This document shows positions 6,112-8,209 of a stretch of DNA of 8,209 nt, one piece after another. This DNA is from an uncultured Solirubrobacterales bacterium (GTDB lineage Bacteria; Actinomycetota; Thermoleophilia; Solirubrobacterales; Solirubrobacteraceae). The number at the start of each line of letters is the position of its first letter. The first letter of the stretch is position 1. A program made the translations under genes and the position numbers. The notes below the pieces were generated by a model. The model was given only the letters and a program-made list of their open reading frames with translations. It was not told where the DNA came from and made no database searches. The stretch is taken from assembly GCA_937973575.1 (NCBI GenBank), contig CALJKH010000081.1, positions 1-8,209 on the forward strand, given 5' to 3'.

Positions 6112-6794
6112 CCTGTGAGGCAACCTGGCACCGCCTTGAACACTCCGGATACACGGCGGACCTTGAGGTCTGGCGTGGCCTGGCTAGAGAGTTCGGCCCC
6201 ACTGTTACTGAGGTGGGCGCAGGATGCGGGCGTGTCAGCGCGTCTCTCGCCACGGCCGGCTTTCTGGTCACGGCCATCGATGTCTGCCGGGCTTACTCGG
6301 ATGCGTTACGGGCCGCTACCCCGCCTGGCGTTCAGATCAGCACCGTCCTCGGTGACCCCATGCGAGAGACCGGGCTCATACCTCGCGGGACGGGCCTCGT
6401 CCTTTTCCCACTTCTGGTTGCCGAGCTCATCTGCGGCGAGCACGGTAAGGCTGAGGGCTTGTCGATGATCGCAGCATCGGTTCCACCCACATCGGCTGTG
6501 GCGTTGTCGGTCTCCGGACTGCACTACGCGCACTCCGGAAAGCGCGAATTCCCTCAACCGAAGCTCAGCCGGCCACACAGCTACGTCGCCAGCATCGAGA
6601 CCGGAGATGGCCGATTGCTCCTGACCCATGAGCGGGTGTCTACAACCTCGCGAACTCAGGTGAACGAAACGCTGGTGCCTCTTACAGCCGCCGATCTGGA
6701 GAGTGCCTTTAAGCGGCCAGCATTCGCTCTGAAGGAGATCCCCTCGGCTGAGGGAGTCGGCTCTTCGCAAGTGGTGGTGTTTGATGCCCACTAG
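6108..6794 (+). CDS. Class I SAM-dependent methyltransferase-like protein
   Basis: A 228-residue protein with the SAM-binding Rossmann signature: motif I EVGAGCGRV (35-43), the acidic end of strand 2 ITAID-like VTAIDVC (54-60, Asp58 likely contacting the SAM ribose), LGDPM (81-85) and the strand LVLFPLLV (97-104). The C-terminal part (about 160-228) reads as the antiparallel strands of small-molecule methyltransferases, ending VGSSQVVVFDAH. There is no membrane segment or signal peptide. The substrate is unknown. It sits between murT and gatD: its TTG overlaps the murT stop by 4 bases, with GGAG at 6096-6099 as ribosome site 8 bases upstream, and its end overlaps gatD by 11 bases. Such coupling implies it is made together with the amidation complex and may act on the same precursor, or that it methylates a translation or wall target. 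It could also be a non-catalytic SAM-fold protein; no catalytic residue was identified. Confidence 0.85.
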   Translation: MTCEATWHRLEHSGYTADLEVWRGLAREFGPTVTEVGAGCGRVSASLATAGFLVTAIDVCRAYSDALRAATPPGVQISTVLGDPMRETGLIPRGTGLVLFPLLVAELICGEHGKAEGLSMIAASVPPTSAVALSVSGLHYAHSGKREFPQPKLSRPHSYVASIETGDGRLLLTHERVSTTSRTQVNETLVPLTAADLESAFKRPAFALKEIPSAEGVGSSQVVVFDAH

Positions 6795-7527
6795 CAGCAG
6801 GCTGAAAGTTGCAGTGCTCTATCCAGACCACCTGAACATCTATGCCGACCGTGGGAATCTCGCCTTTCTGCAACGCCGTTGCGAATGGCGCGGGATTGGT
6901 TTCGAATCGGTTGCGGTTGGCTTCGGAGAGAGCATCCCGGTCAATGATGCAAACCTGATCTATATCGGTGGTGGGCAGGACCGTGACCAGGCCCTGTGCG
7001 CTGGAGATCTAGTCGGAGTGAAGGCTGCGGCACTGAAGGACTGGTTTGCGAATGGACAGCCGCTACTGGCAGTTTGCGGAGGCTTCCAACTCCTGGGGTT
7101 GAGTTATTCGGGCCGGAACGAAACCATTCCGGGTATTGCTGCTGCCGACCTTGAGACGGCGGCAGGCTCCTCCCGACTGATTGGTCCAATCGCGATACGA
7201 ACCGACCTCGGAGGGCCGACGGACGGGGTTTTAGCTGGCTTCGAAAACCATGCTGGACGCACCCATCTCGGACCGAAAGCGACCCCTCTCGGCCGGGTCA
7301 TCAAAGGACACGGAAATGACGGAGAGTCAGGTTTCGAAGGAGTCAGGAATGGCTCTTCTATCGGGACCTACCTTCATGGGCCGCTCCTGCCGAAAAATTG
7401 GTGGCTTGCCGATTGGCTCATCGCTCGGAGCCTTGGGATTGAGGTTGAAAAGCTAGGCGATCTCGATGATGACTTTGAGCGAAAAGCCCATCTCAGCGCT
7501 GCCCGTGCTGCTGGCCTAAATGAGTGA
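6784..7527 (+). CDS. gatD: Lipid II isoglutaminyl synthase, glutamine amidotransferase subunit GatD
   Basis: Class I glutaminase (CobB/CobQ-like) that releases ammonia from glutamine for MurT. The 247-residue product carries LYPDHLNIYADRGN (12-25), IGGGQDRDQ (61-69), the nucleophile elbow LAVCGGFQLLG (95-105) with Cys98, the substrate-site segment SSRLIGP (129-135), whose Arg131 lies near the position of the glutamine-binding Arg128 of S. aureus GatD, then GFENHAGRT (152-160) and GTYLHGPLLPKN (194-205) with catalytic His198. The triad acid is expected from MurT, as in known complexes, and no Glu follows the His as in free-standing class I enzymes. I chose ATG 6784; a TTG lies one codon upstream at 6781. 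The gene overlaps the methyltransferase by 11 bases and closes the operon. No terminator hairpin with a T-run is visible in the 60 bases after the stop. Confidence 0.95.
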   Translation: MPTSSRLKVAVLYPDHLNIYADRGNLAFLQRRCEWRGIGFESVAVGFGESIPVNDANLIYIGGGQDRDQALCAGDLVGVKAAALKDWFANGQPLLAVCGGFQLLGLSYSGRNETIPGIAAADLETAAGSSRLIGPIAIRTDLGGPTDGVLAGFENHAGRTHLGPKATPLGRVIKGHGNDGESGFEGVRNGSSIGTYLHGPLLPKNWWLADWLIARSLGIEVEKLGDLDDDFERKAHLSAARAAGLNE

Positions 7528-7575
7528 AATGCGCCACATCTCGATGCGAACTCCGCGATTGTCCGGAAATCGTCG

Positions 7576-7581
7576 TACAGT
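7576..7581 (+). promoter_or_regulatory. -10 box TACAGT, leaderless-type promoter
   Basis: TACAGT (TANNNT) ends 6 bases before the ATG at 7588, so the transcript should begin at or beside the A of ATG. GGAG at 7582-7585 looks like a ribosome site but stands only 2 bases from the ATG, too close to work in the usual way. Just upstream, CGATT (7556-7560) and AATCG (7568-7572) flank a TCCGGA palindrome, a weak operator-like dyad over the -35 region. Confidence 0.55.
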
Positions 7582-7587
7582 GGAGAC

Positions 7588-7851
7588 ATGAACCAGCAGC
7601 GATCAGAGGCTTACCTGAAGGTTATGGCCATTCTTGAAGTAGAAGGCGGAGTTACCTTGCGTCCCGATGAGGCCGCAACGCTTCGTAATGCCGCCGATGT
7701 TCTCTTCTTCGATGAGGACGGCCGCAGCGAGGCTTTGGAGGCCTCCAAGGAAGTCATGACGCGCCTTGTTGAGAGTGAGCGCTGGTCAGAGGAACGGACT
7801 GAACGTCTTTCAGCCGACCTTGATGGCTGCGGCGCCCTCGTCGGCGTCTGA
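7588..7851 (+). CDS. Small soluble hypothetical protein
   Basis: An 87-residue acidic, helical protein with no recognised function. Features in view: an N-terminal helix QRSEAYLKVMAILEVEGG, a central section ATLRNAADVLFFDEDGRSEALEASKEVMTRLVESERW (from about residue 30 to 66) and a terminal helix EERTERLSADLDGCGAL. There is no zinc-binding cluster (one Cys only), no signal peptide and no membrane segment. Similar short proteins (AADALLF-like core, VESGRW-like motif) come to mind from Thermoleophilia, without an assigned role; that is recall, not a search. It has its own promoter (TACAGT 6 bases before the ATG), so it need not depend on the murT-gatD operon 60 bases upstream. Its last 42 bases overlap the end of the minus-strand transporter gene. 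Confidence 0.8.
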   Translation: MNQQRSEAYLKVMAILEVEGGVTLRPDEAATLRNAADVLFFDEDGRSEALEASKEVMTRLVESERWSEERTERLSADLDGCGALVGV

Positions 7852-8208
7852 ACCCTTTCCGGCTGTCAGGAATCTCGTCTGGTGCGGTATCGCACCTAGC
7901 AGTAGGCACACTCCGCCGGCGACGCCAGCGAACACGACAACGTTGGTCGCTCCGAAGGCCTGGCCTATAGGTCCGGCAACGGCCAAGCCAATTGGCCAGA
8001 GCGAGCAGGCGCCAAGCCAATCCCATGATGTGACCCGTGAGAGTCGGTCTGCGGGAATCCAGGTTGCGAGCGATGTCTCCCAGAACACTCCAAACGAACC
8101 CATCCCGAGGCCAGCCGCTAGGGCTGCTGCAAAGACCAGTGGGAGCGGAGCTCCGAGACCAAAGAGAATGAACTGGGCTGGCCAAATAGAGATCAGGATG
8201 TAGGCCAC
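7810..8208 (-). CDS. MFS transporter, C-terminal part (N-terminus outside the window)
   Basis: The frame is open to the window edge; the GTG at 8208 is internal, so 132 codons of the 3' end are seen. Three to four hydrophobic segments are visible (about 1-18, 22-45, 67-84 and 87-105). They are split by the hydrophilic loop WETSLATWIPADRLSRVTSWDWLG (start at about 43), which matches the loop before the last two helices in 12-helix major facilitator proteins of the drug/siderophore exporter type (MFS_3/EntS-like), where W-E-x-x-L-x-x-x-(I/V)-P-x-x-x-L-(S/G)-R-V is typical. The tail after residue 105 is charged and cytoplasmic. Substrate unknown. It converges on the small gene at 7588-7851 and overlaps it by 42 bases. 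Confidence 0.88.
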   Translation of the reverse strand: MAYILISIWPAQFILFGLGAPLPLVFAAALAAGLGMGSFGVFWETSLATWIPADRLSRVTSWDWLGACSLWPIGLAVAGPIGQAFGATNVVVFAGVAGGVCLLLGAIPHQTRFLTAGKGSDADEGAAAIKVG

Positions 8209-8209
8209 T

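Noticed and set aside
1..8209. Defence system, CRISPR array, toxin-antitoxin pair, insertion sequence or tRNA/rRNA gene
   Set aside because: No repeat-spacer pattern, transposase motif, terminal inverted repeats, tRNA-like cloverleaf or toxin-like small gene pair was seen on reading both strands.

Overview
The window looks like chromosomal DNA from an actinobacterium. GC content is moderate to high, GTG and TTG starts are common, and genes are tightly packed with ATGA/TTGA overlaps. Several genes start 6-8 bases after a TANNNT -10 box, which suggests leaderless mRNAs. The gene set (MurT-GatD, a lipoprotein cyclophilin, Y-family polymerase, and small proteins that resemble Solirubrobacterales/Thermoleophilia families from memory) points towards Thermoleophilia or a relative. 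That placement is inference, not shown by a marker gene. There is no RNA gene, insertion sequence, CRISPR array or other sign of recent transfer, and no gap over 300 bases lacks a gene.

Layout. (1) Positions 2-1845, plus strand: the 3' part of a DNA polymerase IV gene (dinB) overlaps by 4 bases an alpha/beta-hydrolase gene that seems to lack the usual catalytic histidine. (2) 1842-3115: a minus-strand gene of unknown function ends tail-to-tail with the hydrolase. An AT-rich divergent promoter region separates it from a plus-strand gene for a helical protein with two C-terminal membrane segments. (3) 3116-3802, minus: a secreted cyclophilin-type peptidyl-prolyl isomerase with a lipobox. (4) 3881-7527, plus: a four-gene, translationally coupled operon encoding a YegS/diacylglycerol-kinase-type lipid kinase, MurT, a class I SAM-dependent methyltransferase-like protein and GatD. 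(5) 7588-7851, plus: a small conserved-looking protein with its own leaderless-type promoter. (6) 7810 to the window edge, minus: the C-terminal part of an MFS transporter, overlapping the small gene by 42 bases.

The functional core is the cell-wall operon. MurT and GatD together amidate the D-glutamate of lipid II to D-isoglutamine, with GatD releasing ammonia from glutamine and MurT activating the glutamate with ATP. The unusual point is that a methyltransferase-like gene sits between these two subunits, overlapping both, and a lipid kinase gene overlaps the front of murT. This is the best candidate here for undescribed biology: a possible further modification or regulation of lipid II or of its lipid carrier. 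The sequence alone does not show the methyltransferase's substrate.
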